DNA of 58,641 nucleotides from positions 1 through 58,641 of the forward strand of contig NZ_NQVN01000028.1 in NCBI RefSeq assembly GCF_002770725.1. The letters run 5' to 3'. The translations under genes and the position numbers were made by a program. Positions 46,561-56,853 of the stretch are shown one piece after another (the first letter of the stretch is position 1; the number at the start of each line of letters is the position of its first letter). This DNA comes from Pleomorphomonas carboxyditropha (GTDB taxonomy: Bacteria; Pseudomonadota; Alphaproteobacteria; Rhizobiales; Pleomorphomonadaceae). The notes beneath the pieces are model-generated. The model was given only the letters and a program-made list of their open reading frames with translations. It ran no database searches and was not told where the DNA came from.

Positions 46561-46577
46561 GGGCGGCTTGGCCGCCC
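46561..46577. terminator. Short GC hairpin between convergent genes
   Basis: GGGCGGC-TTG-GCCGCCC between the HAD gene stop (46556) and the ABC ATPase stop (46584). It is a plausible shared end for both transcripts, without a T-run. Confidence 0.5.
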
Positions 46578-46583
46578 CTCGCG

Positions 46584-47381
46584 TCATTCGGCGATCAATA
46601 GCTCGTCGTCGTCGAGTGTCTGGCCGCGGACGCGGCGGAACATGTCGATCAGGTCTTCGACGTCCAGATTGCGGCGGTTGTTGCCCTCGACGTCCAGCAC
46701 GATCTCGCCGCCGTGCAGCATGATGGTGCGATCGCCGTAGTCGAGCGCCTGCCGCATCGAATGCGTCACCATCAGCGTCGTCAGCTTCTTGGCGCCGACG
46801 ATCTTCTCGGTGAGCTTCATGACGAATTCAGCCATGCCGGGATCGAGGGCGGCGGTGTGCTCGTCGAGCAGCAGCACGTCGCAGCCGGCCATCATCGCCA
46901 TGACCAGCGATACGGCCTGCCGCTGGCCGCCCGACAGCATGGCCATGCGGTCGGTCATGCGGTTCTCGAGGCCGAGGTCGAGCTCGGCGATCCGCTCGCG
47001 GAACAGCTTGCGGCGGCTATGGCCGAGCGCCAGCTTGAGGCCGCGCCGCCCGCCGCGCTTGTGGGCGAGCGCCAGGTTCTCCTCGATGGACAGCGCGCCG
47101 CAGGAGCCGGCCAGCGGGTCCTGGAAGACGCGGGCGACCCGGCCGGCGCGGGCGGCGGTCGGCAGTCTGGTGACGTCGGCGTCGCCGATGCGGACGCTGC
47201 CCTCGGTGGGAATGACGTCTCCCGCCAGCACGCCGAGCAGCGTCGACTTGCCGGCGCCGTTGGAGCCGATGACGGTGGTGAAGGCGCCTTCCTTGATGGT
47301 CAGCGAGACGCCCGACAGCGCCTTCTTCTCGAGCGGCGTGCCGCGTCCGAATACGACGTGGATGTTGTCGAGGGCGATCAT
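46584..47381 (-). CDS. ABC transporter ATP-binding protein (ABC_sub_bind/TrpXYZ-type system)
   Basis: Cytosolic ATPase (265 residues). Walker [18 protein letters not shown]-loop RVARVFQDPLAGSCGALSIEENL, signature MLSGGQRQAVSLVMAMM, Walker B VLLLDEHTAALDP (His in place of the usual Pro, as is common in this subfamily) and switch MVTHSMRQALDYGDR. It is the last gene of a leftward importer operon and overlaps the permease gene by four bases. Confidence 0.9.
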   Translation of the reverse strand: MIALDNIHVVFGRGTPLEKKALSGVSLTIKEGAFTTVIGSNGAGKSTLLGVLAGDVIPTEGSVRIGDADVTRLPTAARAGRVARVFQDPLAGSCGALSIEENLALAHKRGGRRGLKLALGHSRRKLFRERIAELDLGLENRMTDRMAMLSGGQRQAVSLVMAMMAGCDVLLLDEHTAALDPGMAEFVMKLTEKIVGAKKLTTLMVTHSMRQALDYGDRTIMLHGGEIVLDVEGNNRRNLDVEDLIDMFRRVRGQTLDDDELLIAE

Positions 47382-48259
47382 GACGAGAGCACTCCCCGCT
47401 TGAGGCGCGGCAGCACCAGCGCGAAGGTGACGAGCACGGCGGTGACGAGGTTGAGGTCGGACGCCTGCAGGCCGAGCGAGTCGGAGGACAGCGCCAACTG
47501 GATGGCGATGCGGTAGAGAATGGAGCCGACGACGCAGCCGATCAGGGCGATCAGGATGCGGCGGGTGCCGAACAGCGTCTCGCCGATGATCACCGCCGCC
47601 AGGCCGACGACGATGGTGCCGACGCCGGAGGTGACATCGGCAAATCCGTTGGTCTGGGCGAACAGCGCGCCGCCGAGCGCCACCAGCGCGTTGGACAGCG
47701 CGATGCCGAGATAGATCTGCCGGTCGGTATTGATGCCCTGGGCGCGGGCCATGCGGGCGTTGGCGCCGGTGGCGCGCATGGCGAGGCCGGCGTCGCTTTC
47801 GAGATAGCGCCAGACGACGACGAGCGCCACGATGGCCAGCACGAAAAGGAACATCGGCCGCACCATGAAGTCGCGAAGGCCGTGGCCGTAGAAGGGCGTC
47901 AGCATGGTGTCGACGGACAGCAGCGCCACGTTCGGCCGGCCCATCACCCGGAGGTTGACCGAGAACAGGGCGATCATGGTGAGGATCGACGCGAGCAGGT
48001 TCAGAATCTTGAAGCGGACGTTGAGCGTCGCCGTGACGAGACCGGCCAGCGCGCCGGCCAGCATGGCGACGGCGGCGGCGAGCCAGGGATTGGCGCCGGC
48101 CATGATCAGCACGGCGGTCACGGCGGCGCCGAGCGGGAAGGTGCCGTCGACGGTGAGGTCGGGAAAGTCGAGGACGCGGAAGGCGAGATAAACGCCGAGC
48201 GCGACGAAGGCATAGACGAGGCCGAGTTCGACGGCCCCCCAGAGGGCGATTTGGCTCAC
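47378..48259 (-). CDS. ABC transporter permease (branched-chain-type, BPD_transp_2)
   Basis: Inner-membrane permease (293 residues from GTG 48259) with eight or nine helices of the LivH-like family. DFPDLTVDGTFPLGAAV, ANPWLAAAVAMLAGALAGLVTA, AMRATGANARMARAQGI and TSGVGTIVVGLAAVIIGETL are visible. GTG 48259 has AAGGA eight bases upstream and fits the family N-terminus (SQIALWGAVELGLVYA); the frame is open upstream but crosses the intergenic hairpin. Confidence 0.86.
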   Translation of the reverse strand: MSQIALWGAVELGLVYAFVALGVYLAFRVLDFPDLTVDGTFPLGAAVTAVLIMAGANPWLAAAVAMLAGALAGLVTATLNVRFKILNLLASILTMIALFSVNLRVMGRPNVALLSVDTMLTPFYGHGLRDFMVRPMFLFVLAIVALVVVWRYLESDAGLAMRATGANARMARAQGINTDRQIYLGIALSNALVALGGALFAQTNGFADVTSGVGTIVVGLAAVIIGETLFGTRRILIALIGCVVGSILYRIAIQLALSSDSLGLQASDLNLVTAVLVTFALVLPRLKRGVLSS

Positions 48260-48349
48260 ACGCAGCGATCCTTGTGCTGGATATCCCGAACCGGCAGGCA
48301 TTGCGGAGCGGGATATCCCGGCCGGCGGCGGCCGGCCTTTTGCTGGAGA

Positions 48350-48380
48350 CGCGCCCCGCACCGCGGAGAGGCGGGGCGCG
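48350..48380 (-). promoter_or_regulatory. Intercistronic hairpin between binding protein and permease
   Basis: Perfect 10-bp GC stem (48350-48359 with 48371-48380) ten bases after the binding-protein stop; a second hairpin GGCCGGC/GCCGGCC lies near 48320-48337. No T-run follows in the leftward direction. Likely a 3' protector giving excess binding protein. Confidence 0.55.
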
Positions 48381-48389
48381 ACGCCCTGG

Positions 48390-49343
48390 TTATTCGATCA
48401 CCTTGGTGGCGCGGGCGACCAGGGCGTCGGGCAGCGTCACGCCCATCTTGGCGGCCGCCGTCTTGTTGACCACGAGGTCGGTGCCCTTGGCGACGGTGGC
48501 GGGAATATCGCCGACCGTTTCGCCCTTCAGGACGCGGACGACGATGTCGCCGGTCTGCTTACCGACGTCATAGTAGTTGAAGCCGAGGGCGGCGATGGCG
48601 CCGCGCGACACGCTGTCGGTGTCGGCGGTGAACAGCGGCAGCTTCGCCTCCTCGGCGACGCCGACGGCCGATTCCAGGGCGGAAATGATCGTGTTGTCGG
48701 TCGGCACGTAGACGGCGTCGGCCTTGTCGACCAGCGCCCGCGTGGCGCCCTGCACCTCGGCCGTCTTGGTGGCGGCGGATTCGATCACCTCGATGCCGGC
48801 CTTGTCGGCCTCGGCCTTGAGGGCGGCGAGCAGCGACACCGAGTTGGCCTCGCCGGAATTGTAGAGGAAGCCCAGCTTCTTGACGTTCGGCAGGATTTCC
48901 TTGATCAGGGCGATGTGCTCGGCCACCGGCGACATGTCGGAGAGGCCGGTGATGTTGCCGCCGGGCTTGTCCATGTTCTTGACGAGCTGGGCGCCCACCG
49001 GATCGGACACCGCCGAGAAGACGATCGGGATATCGCGCGTGGCGGCGGCGACGGCCTGGGCCGACGGGGTCGAGATCGGCACGATCACCGTCGGGTCCTC
49101 GCCGGCGAACTGGCGGGCGATCTGGGCGGCGGTGGCGGCGTTGCCCTGCGCCGACTTGTAGACGAAGGTGAGGTTGTCGCCCTCTTTATATCCGGCGGCT
49201 GCCAGCGCGTCCTTGACGCCGTCGCGGACGGCATCGAGCGCCGGATGCTCGACGATGGCGGTCACGTCCACCGTGACGTTCTCGGCATGGACCGGCAGGG
49301 CCGCCGCGACGCTGGCGGCGAGAGCAAACAACAAGGCACGCAT
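48390..49343 (-). CDS. ABC transporter substrate-binding protein (ABC_sub_bind, PF04392 type)
   Basis: Periplasmic binding protein (317 residues) with a Sec signal ending VHA-ENV. The mature part follows the ABC_sub_bind family (TrpX-like): TAIVEHPALDAVRDGVKDAL, GNAATAAQIARQFAGEDPTVIVPI, PIVFSAVSDPVGAQLV, PGGNITGLSDMSPV, LGFLYNSGEANS and PTDNTIISAL. Members bind aromatic amino acids or related small molecules; the ligand here is unknown. ATG 49343 has GGAGG upstream. First gene of the operon. Confidence 0.9.
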   Translation of the reverse strand: MRALLFALAASVAAALPVHAENVTVDVTAIVEHPALDAVRDGVKDALAAAGYKEGDNLTFVYKSAQGNAATAAQIARQFAGEDPTVIVPISTPSAQAVAAATRDIPIVFSAVSDPVGAQLVKNMDKPGGNITGLSDMSPVAEHIALIKEILPNVKKLGFLYNSGEANSVSLLAALKAEADKAGIEVIESAATKTAEVQGATRALVDKADAVYVPTDNTIISALESAVGVAEEAKLPLFTADTDSVSRGAIAALGFNYYDVGKQTGDIVVRVLKGETVGDIPATVAKGTDLVVNKTAAAKMGVTLPDALVARATKVIE

Positions 49344-49398
49344 CAAACTTCCTCCGTCACGGGGCTTCGGCCGGATTTCAGGCCTGGGTTTTGCACGG

Positions 49399-49426
49399 TC
49401 TTAGGTAATCCCGGTGAGTGAATCAA
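49399..49426 (-). promoter_or_regulatory. Possible promoter of the ABC_sub_bind importer
   Basis: Minus strand TTGATT (49421-49426), 16-base spacer, CTAAGA (49399-49404), about 55 bases before the start codon. Confidence 0.35.
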
Positions 49427-49601
49427 GCGCGGGAAATGCCGAGTGTGCACGAATTGATCGTCTCGTGCCGCCTTTGCGACGAAAAGCGCCACGCGCTGCC
49501 CTATTGGTGGGCGATTTGCCGCCAATTCCGGCATAACTCGAGGCAATTGAGAAATATTGCGTGCAGATGAAGTGTTTTGAAGAAAGCTGCGATAGGTCGA
49601 A

Positions 49602-49630
49602 TTGACGCTTTCGGGGCGCCGACATATGGT
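49602..49630 (+). promoter_or_regulatory. Predicted promoter of the DeoR-fucA-fucI operon
   Basis: TTGACG (49602-49607), exactly 17 bases, TATGGT (49625-49630). The expected start, six or seven bases after the -10, falls on the A of the DeoR ATG at 49637, so the mRNA is predicted to be leaderless. Confidence 0.65.
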
Positions 49631-49636
49631 CGCGGC

Positions 49637-50482
49637 ATGCTGAAGGAAGAGCGCTTCAACCTGATCCTGAAGGCCGTCGAAGGGCGCGATGCCGTTTCCT
49701 ACGAGGAGCTTCTCACCATGGTCGACGCGTCGGGCGCCACGCTGCGGCGCGACGTCGACCAGCTCTGCGAGGCCGGGCGCATCCGCAAGGTGCGGGGCGG
49801 CGTGGCGCCGCTGATGGCGGCCGGCCGGCCGCTCGCCTCCTATTTCTTCGGCGTGCAGGCGCAGCGCGCCGCGGCGGCCAAGGAGGCGATCGCCCGCCGC
49901 GCCGCCGGGCTCGTCTCAGCGCCCGACACGCTGATCCTCTACGGCGGCTCCACCGTGGCGCGGTTTGCCGAAATGCTGCCGGCCGCCGGCCTGACCGTGC
50001 TGACGGACTCGCTGCCGGTGGCCAATCACCTCGCCTTCAAGACCGACAACCGCGTCTTCCTGACGGGAGGCGAGGTGTTGGCGCAGCAGGGCATCGTGCT
50101 GAGCCCGTTCGACGATCCCCAGGCCTTCCACGTTGCCGCCAGCACCTTCTTCATCGGCTGCCACGCCGTCGGCCCGGCCGGCATCATGGAGGACGATCCG
50201 CTGCCGCTGCGGGCGGCGCGGGCGCTGCGCCGGCAGGCGGCGCGGCTCGTCGTGCTGGCCGACAGCAGCAAGTTCGGCGAGGCGCGCAGCCTCGTGGTGT
50301 TCCCGCTTGCCGAGGTCGACGTGTTCGTGACCGACGAAGGAATTTCCGACGGCGACCGGCGCATGCTGGAGGACGCCGGCGTCGAGGTGCTGATCGCGCC
50401 GCTCGATCGAGAAGACCGGGGCGAAGCTCCGGCGGAAAGGACGGCCGATCCGTCCGCGCCCCAGGAGGCGACCGGCAAATGA
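49637..50482 (+). CDS. DeoR-family regulator of the fucose-type locus
   Basis: DeoR/GlpR repressor (281 residues): helix-turn-helix near 20-45 (YEELLTMVDASGATLRRDVDQL), the wing RIRKVRGGVAPL, and a phosphosugar-binding domain from about 75 (LYGGSTVARFAEML, LTDSLPVANHL, FLTGGEVLAQQGIV, LADSSKFG). E. coli FucR is also of this family. No ribosome site precedes ATG 49637; together with the promoter at 49602-49630 this suggests a leaderless start. Its stop overlaps the aldolase gene as ATGA. The effector is likely a sugar phosphate of the pathway. Confidence 0.88.
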   Translation: MLKEERFNLILKAVEGRDAVSYEELLTMVDASGATLRRDVDQLCEAGRIRKVRGGVAPLMAAGRPLASYFFGVQAQRAAAAKEAIARRAAGLVSAPDTLILYGGSTVARFAEMLPAAGLTVLTDSLPVANHLAFKTDNRVFLTGGEVLAQQGIVLSPFDDPQAFHVAASTFFIGCHAVGPAGIMEDDPLPLRAARALRRQAARLVVLADSSKFGEARSLVVFPLAEVDVFVTDEGISDGDRRMLEDAGVEVLIAPLDREDRGEAPAERTADPSAPQEATGK

Positions 50483-51186
50483 CTGATCATCTGGATCTCC
50501 GCAAGGAGATCATCGCCACCTGTCTCAGGATGAACGCGGCCGGTCTCAACAACGGTTCGGCCGGCAACCTCAGCGTCCGGGTCGACGGCGGTCTTCTGAT
50601 CACGCCGTCGGGCATCGCCTACGAAGATCTGACGCCGGAGATGATCGTCGAGATGGATTGGGATGGCCGCTATTACGGCTCGCTGATCCCGACGTCGGAA
50701 TGGCGCTTCCACTACGAGATCCTGAAGGCGCGGCCGGACATCGACGTGGTGCTGCACAGCCATGCGCTGCACTGCGCGATCCTCGCCTGCTGCCGGCTCG
50801 ACATTCCGCCTGTTCACTACATGATCGGCGTCTCCGGCGGCGACGTGATCAAGTGCTCGGGCTACGCGCCGTTCGGCACGCCCGAGCTGTCGGCTCTGGC
50901 GCTCGAGGCGCTGGGGCCGCGCAGCGTCTGCCTGCTGGGCAACCACGGCGTCATCGCCACCGGCAAGACCATCGACAAGGCCTTCGGGGTGCTGGAGGAG
51001 GTGGAGAACCTCGCCAGGATCTACATCGGCACGCGCATGCTGGGCGGCGGGGTGATCCTCGGCAAGCCGGAGATGGACGTCGTGCTGGAGCGCTTCAAGA
51101 GCTACGGCAAGCAGCCGTCGGAGGTCGACCAGAGCCTGAAGAACAAGGTCGAGCCGCCGCCCTACGGCGGTCTTCGCCGGCAATGA
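50479..51186 (+). CDS. fucA: Class II aldolase, L-fuculose-phosphate aldolase type (FucA)
   Basis: Zinc aldolase (235 residues) cleaving L-fuculose 1-phosphate to dihydroxyacetone phosphate and L-lactaldehyde (or D-ribulose 1-phosphate to glycolaldehyde). It follows E. coli FucA closely: AGLNNGSAGNLSVR, LITPSGIAYEDL, the catalytic Glu in PTSEWRFHYEIL, zinc histidines in VLHSHALHC and the third in GNHGVIA, and FKSYGK near the end. It is translationally coupled to the DeoR gene and followed 66 bases later by fucI. Confidence 0.9.
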   Translation: MTDHLDLRKEIIATCLRMNAAGLNNGSAGNLSVRVDGGLLITPSGIAYEDLTPEMIVEMDWDGRYYGSLIPTSEWRFHYEILKARPDIDVVLHSHALHCAILACCRLDIPPVHYMIGVSGGDVIKCSGYAPFGTPELSALALEALGPRSVCLLGNHGVIATGKTIDKAFGVLEEVENLARIYIGTRMLGGGVILGKPEMDVVLERFKSYGKQPSEVDQSLKNKVEPPPYGGLRRQ

Positions 51187-51252
51187 ACTGCCGCCGGGCC
51201 GGCGCTTGAGGACGCGCCGGCGCCGGACGATCGGGAGGAAAGGGAGAGAGAG

Positions 51253-53025
51253 ATGAACGGCGCCTTCAACAACCTGCCGAAGCTCGGCATCCGTCCGGCC
51301 ATCGACGGCCGGCGCAACGGCGTGCGCGAGAGCCTGGAAGATCAGACGATGGGCATGGCGAAAGCGGTGGCCGAACTGGTCACCGCGACGCTGCGCCACC
51401 CGACCGGCGAGCCGGTGGAGTGCGTGATCGCCGACACCACCATCGGCGGCGTCGCCGAGGCGGCGGCCTGCGCCGAAAAGTTCGCACGGGAGAACGTCGG
51501 CGTGTCGCTGACGGTGACGCCCTGCTGGTGCTACGGCTCCGAGACCATGGACATGGATCCCCTGGTGCCCAAGGCCGTCTGGGGCTTCAACGGCACCGAG
51601 CGTCCCGGCGCGGTCTATCTCGCCGCCGTGTTGGCCGCCCATAACCAGAAGGGCCTGCCGGCCTTCGGCATCTACGGCTCGGAAGTGCAGGACGGCACGG
51701 ACCGGACGATCCCCGACGACGTGCGCGACAAGCTCCTGCGCTTCGTGCGCGCCGGCATCGCGGTGGCCACCATGCGCGGCCGCAGCTACCTCTCCATGGG
51801 CGGGGTGTCGATGGGCATCGCCGGCTCGATCGTCGATGCCGGCTTCTTCCAGCGCTATTTCGGCATGCGCACCGAATATATCGACATGAGCGAGTTCCAG
51901 CGCCGGCTGCAGCTCGAGATCTACGATCCGGTCGAGTACGAGACGGCGCTGGCCTGGACGCTCGAGCATTGCAAGGAAGGCTTCGATCCCAACGGCGACA
52001 CGACGTCGGACGCGGCGCGCAAGCGCTGGGAGTGGGAGACGTCGGTCAAGATGTGCCTGATCGCCCGCGACCTGATGGTGGGCAATCCGCGGCTGGCCGA
52101 GCTCGGCTATATCGAGGAATCCTGCGGCCACCACGCCATCGCCGCCGGCTTCCAGGGCCAGCGGCAGTGGACCGACTTCATGCCGAACGGCGACTTCATG
52201 GAGACCATGCTGAACACGTCGTTCGACTGGAACGGTCCGCGTCAGCCGCTGATCCTGGCCACCGAGAACGACTGCCTCAACGGCGTCGGCATGTTGTTCG
52301 GCAACCTCCTGACGGCGCGGGCGCAGATCTTCTCGGACGTGCGCACCTACTGGAGCCCGGAGGCGATCAAGCGCGTCTCCGGCCACACGGTCGAGGGGGC
52401 GGCGGCGGGCGGTCTCATCCACCTGATCAACTCGGGCGCCACCTGCCTCGACGGGGCCGGCGAGATGACCATCGACAACCGGCCGGGCATCAAGCCGTTC
52501 TGGGAGGTGACCGAGGACGACCAACGGCGTTCGCTGGAGGCGACGCGCTTCTGCCAGGGCAACCACGGCTACTTCCGGGGCGGCGGCTGGTCGACCGACT
52601 TTGCGACGCGCGGCGGCATGCCGGTGACCATGACGCGGCTGAGCCTGGTGGCCGGCATCGGCCCGGTGCTGCAGATCGCCGAGGGCGAGACGGTGGCGCT
52701 GCCCGACAAGGTGCACGACATTCTGGACAAGCGCACCGATCCGACCTGGCCGACCACCTGGTTCGCGCCGCGGCTCACCGGCGAGGGTCCGTTCAAGTCG
52801 GTCTACAAGGTGATGGCCGCCTGGGGCGCCAACCACGGCGCCATCTCCTACGGCCACATCGGCGCCGATCTGATCGCGCTGGCCGCCATGCTGCGCATCC
52901 CCGTCGCCATGCACAACGTCGACGAGGAGGCGATCTTCCGGCCCAGCACCTGGGCGATGTTCGGCATGGATCCCGAAGGCGCCGACTTCCGCGCCTGTGA
53001 GACTTTCGGACCGCTCTATCGTTGA
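51253..53025 (+). CDS. fucI: L-fucose isomerase (FucI)
   Basis: Manganese ketol isomerase converting L-fucose to L-fuculose, and also D-arabinose to D-ribulose. The 590-residue product aligns with E. coli FucI throughout: [68 protein letters not shown], the active-site Glu in ATENDCLNG and Asp in [27 protein letters not shown] and [33 protein letters not shown] precedes the ATG. A 26-base perfect palindrome follows the stop. No fuculokinase gene is adjacent. Confidence 0.96.
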   Translation: MNGAFNNLPKLGIRPAIDGRRNGVRESLEDQTMGMAKAVAELVTATLRHPTGEPVECVIADTTIGGVAEAAACAEKFARENVGVSLTVTPCWCYGSETMDMDPLVPKAVWGFNGTERPGAVYLAAVLAAHNQKGLPAFGIYGSEVQDGTDRTIPDDVRDKLLRFVRAGIAVATMRGRSYLSMGGVSMGIAGSIVDAGFFQRYFGMRTEYIDMSEFQRRLQLEIYDPVEYETALAWTLEHCKEGFDPNGDTTSDAARKRWEWETSVKMCLIARDLMVGNPRLAELGYIEESCGHHAIAAGFQGQRQWTDFMPNGDFMETMLNTSFDWNGPRQPLILATENDCLNGVGMLFGNLLTARAQIFSDVRTYWSPEAIKRVSGHTVEGAAAGGLIHLINSGATCLDGAGEMTIDNRPGIKPFWEVTEDDQRRSLEATRFCQGNHGYFRGGGWSTDFATRGGMPVTMTRLSLVAGIGPVLQIAEGETVALPDKVHDILDKRTDPTWPTTWFAPRLTGEGPFKSVYKVMAAWGANHGAISYGHIGADLIALAAMLRIPVAMHNVDEEAIFRPSTWAMFGMDPEGADFRACETFGPLYR

Positions 53026-53043
53026 GGCGAGGCGACCGGATGA

Positions 53044-53077
53044 GCCGTGGCGGGCATGCCCGCCACGGCGTTGGTTT
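53044..53077 (+). terminator. Palindromic terminator after fucI
   Basis: Perfect 26-base palindrome at 53044-53069 (13-base arms, able to form a 10-bp stem with a GCATGC tip), 18 bases after the fucI stop, followed by GTTGGTTT. Confidence 0.65.
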
Positions 53078-53503
53078 CGGCGCGGCGCCAGCCGGAATCT
53101 TCGAGAAGACGCGGCGAATCGCCGTCGTCTGTGCCGAGGCCGGCGCCGAGATGCCGGCAGCGGCGGCATTTCCCGCTTGCCCATCCGGCGGTCAAGGCAG
53201 GTGCCGGCATGAGCCGGCCCGGGGCCGCCAGTCGGACCTCCGACCGGTGTCGGACGGCGGTTCCCGTCGTCCTTTGGGAGCGGCCCGGGGCGGAAGGACT
53301 GCTTCCGGCCGGTGCGCCAACGCCCTGAGTCCTATCCGCTATCGCTTCGCCGACGCCACGGGGCGCGCCGGGATGACCATTCGTCGATGTGGGCCGCATT
53401 GTCTCTTGCCAAGCTGGGACGATGAGTATAATTTGAGGGTCGAATTTTACCGGCGGTGCGGAGGATGCCGGGAAACGCGTGTCGGGGACCGGAGGGAACG
53501 TCC

Positions 53504-53521
53504 TTGATGAAATCACATCAA
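53504..53521. promoter_or_regulatory. Candidate operator upstream of xylFGH
   Basis: TTGATG-AAATCA-CATCAA, perfect 6-bp arms, about 345 bases before xylF. The spacing does not fit FNR (TTGAT-N4-ATCAA would need arms two bases closer), so a sugar regulator such as the DeoR protein is a better guess; unproven. Confidence 0.4.
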
Positions 53522-53646
53522 ATTTGACGGCTATCCAACAGGAGAAGCGCGTCCGGGTTTGGCTGTGCCTGTGCCGGGAAAAGGCTTGGATGCAGCCATA
53601 TGGAGGGGAACCTCATGACGGAGATCGGAAATTTCTTCGTCAAATG

Positions 53647-53697
53647 GATGATGGTCACAACGCATCTACGCAATCAAAATGAGTTGCGTCCATCATC
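53647..53697. promoter_or_regulatory. Compound inverted repeat upstream of xylF
   Basis: GATGATGG (53647-53654) pairs with CCATCATC (53690-53697); inside, ACGCAA (53668-53673) pairs with TTGCGT (53684-53689), and ACGCA at 53660-53664 offers an alternative partner for TGCGT. The element covers a possible -35 box of the xylF promoter. Confidence 0.4.
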
Positions 53698-53866
53698 GCT
53701 TTGAGGCATCTATCCTCGCGTGAGGTATATCCCGAGCCAACGACGATGCCTATGACGGGCGTTGCCGGGGGAAGTGACCGGAGGATCAACCATCCGGTCG
53801 TGGTTCGGGTGCAAGGAGGCCGCCGGGAGGCGGCTAGGCCCGTGGGGGCCTTCAGGAGGAGTGACA

Positions 53867-54874
53867 ATGAAACTTTCTACCATTCTTTCGAGCACGATCC
53901 TGGCTGCCGCCGTTGCGCTGCCCATGGCCGCCCAGGCGTCCGCCGACAAGCCGGTGCTCGGCTTCTCGATCGACGACCTGCGCGTCGAGCGCTGGGCTCG
54001 CGACCGCGAGTATTTCATTGCCGCCGCCAAGGAACTGGGTGCCGAGGTGGTGGTGACGTCGGCCGACGCCAACGAGCAGAAGCAGGTCAATCAGGTCGAA
54101 GGCCTGATCGCCCAGAAGGTCGATGCCATCGCCATCGTTCCCTTCAACTCGCAGGTGTTCGGCGAAGTCATCGACGAGGCCCACAAGGCCGGCATCAAGA
54201 TCCTGTCGTATGACCGGCTGATCCTGAACGCCGACGAAGACGCCTACATCTCCTTCGACAACGAGCGCGTCGGCTTCCTGCAGGCCGAGGCCGTCCTCAA
54301 GGCCGTACCGGAAGGCAACTACTACCTGCTCGGCGGCGCGCCGACCGACAACAACGCCAAGCTGCTGCGCGCCGGTCAGGAGAAGGCCATCCAGGCCGCC
54401 GTCGACGCCGGCAAGGTCAAGGTGATCGGCTCGCAGTGGGTCAAGGAGTGGAGCCCGACCGAAGCGCTGTCGATCATGGAGAACGCGCTGACCGCCGCCA
54501 ACAACAAGATCGACGCCGTCATCGCGTCGAACGACGGCACGGCCGGCGGCGCCATCCAGGCTCTCGCCGCCCAGGGTCTCGCCGGCAAGGTGGCCATCTC
54601 CGGCCAGGACGCCGATCTCGCCGCCATCAAGCGGGTGATCGACGGCACGCAGACGGTCACCGTCTACAAGCCGCTGCAGCTGATCGCCTCGGAAGCGGCC
54701 AAGCTGTCGGTCAAGCTGGTCAAGGGCGAAACCGTCGAGTTCAACGCCAAGCTCGACAACGGCCAGAAGGAAGTCGACTCCCTTCTGCTGACGCCGATCC
54801 CGCTGACCAAGGACAACGTGATGAAGGTCGTCGAGGACGGTTTCTACACGAAGGAACAGGTCGAGGCTAAGTGA
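53867..54874 (+). CDS. xylF: D-xylose-type ABC transporter binding protein (XylF)
   Basis: Periplasmic sugar-binding protein (335 residues) with a Sec signal ending QASA-DKP. It matches E. coli XylF closely: SIDDLRVERWARDREYF, SADANEQKQVNQVEGLI, AIVPFNSQVF, ISFDNERVGFLQAEAV, GGAPTDNNAKLLRAGQ, NNKIDAVIASNDGTAGGAIQALAAQGLAGKVAISGQDADL (key parts SNDGTAGGA and SGQDADL) and TVYKPLQLIA. ATG 53867 follows AGGAGGAG. It begins the xylFGH importer; the fucose-type enzymes lie upstream on the same strand, so the true ligand could be another pentose or 6-deoxyhexose. Confidence 0.92.
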   Translation: MKLSTILSSTILAAAVALPMAAQASADKPVLGFSIDDLRVERWARDREYFIAAAKELGAEVVVTSADANEQKQVNQVEGLIAQKVDAIAIVPFNSQVFGEVIDEAHKAGIKILSYDRLILNADEDAYISFDNERVGFLQAEAVLKAVPEGNYYLLGGAPTDNNAKLLRAGQEKAIQAAVDAGKVKVIGSQWVKEWSPTEALSIMENALTAANNKIDAVIASNDGTAGGAIQALAAQGLAGKVAISGQDADLAAIKRVIDGTQTVTVYKPLQLIASEAAKLSVKLVKGETVEFNAKLDNGQKEVDSLLLTPIPLTKDNVMKVVEDGFYTKEQVEAK

Positions 54875-55280
54875 TCCTCTGAAAGAAAAACCGGGGCGGG
54901 CCGACACCCGCCCCGGCATGCTGTTTGCCGATGGAATCGGGAAAATCCGTCGGATCAACTCGCCGAATGGCGACTGGCCCTATCAGCCGTTTCGGTGAAT
55001 GACCGGAGGCGCTTGCGGGCGTCGCCCGGGCGTGGCGGGCGAGACGGCTGCCGGCCGAGGCCGACAGGCTCGGTCTTCACGAAAGACAGCAGCGGAATGT
55101 CGCGGCCCCCGACCGAGGTGCCGCGCCGGTCTGGCAAGCCGCGGGGGCGGCGCCGGGCCTTGTTCGGCGAAATGCCGGTTTGGGAAGCAACGGGCCTTCA
55201 TCGGCCTTTGATCCGATCGGAGAAGGATGGCGCGCGAGGCCGGCCCGAGGCCGTTCGCGCCGTCGAAGGGAGTGCGGTCC
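54875..55280. other. Intergenic region between xylF and xylG
   Basis: 406 bases, unusually long for the inside of an importer operon. It starts with a strong hairpin (54891-54916) and otherwise holds GC-rich sequence with several small potential stems and no gene. The xylG frame extends upstream to 55227 without similarity. It could contain a second promoter for xylGH; I see no clear one. Confidence 0.45.
54891..54916 (+). promoter_or_regulatory. Hairpin after xylF
   Basis: Perfect 10-bp stem CCGGGGCGGG/CCCGCCCCGG with a six-base loop (54901-54906), 16 bases after the xylF stop and preceded by an A-rich run. No proper T-run follows, so partial termination or message protection, giving more binding protein than membrane parts, is likely. 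Confidence 0.65.
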
Positions 55281-56819
<1,539 letters not shown>

Positions 56820-56853
56820 GGCTCACCTTTCATAAGAATACCGGTGTACGACC

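Larger units (their letters stand above)
53026..53866. other. Long intergenic region between fucI and xylF
   Basis: 841 bases without a gene I can support; open frames on both strands lack conserved character and ribosome sites. It contains the fucI terminator (53044-53077), an 18-base dyad TTGATG-N6-CATCAA (53504-53521) and a compound dyad at 53647-53697. TTGCGT (53684-53689) with CATCTA 17 bases later could be a xylF promoter. AGGAGGAG stands before xylF. The 3' half is AT-richer than the 5' half. Confidence 0.5.

Noticed and set aside
50026-53184. 1052-codon open frame on the minus strand opposite the DeoR, fucA and fucI genes
   Set aside because: Its product is low-complexity and rich in Arg, His, Gly and Asp, with no domain, while the plus strand carries three clear families with ribosome sites. 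High-GC third positions keep the antisense frame open.
53022-53507. 161-codon frame in the fucI-xylF gap
   Set aside because: No ribosome site, Arg/Gly-rich composition, no conserved motif, and it overlaps the terminator palindrome.
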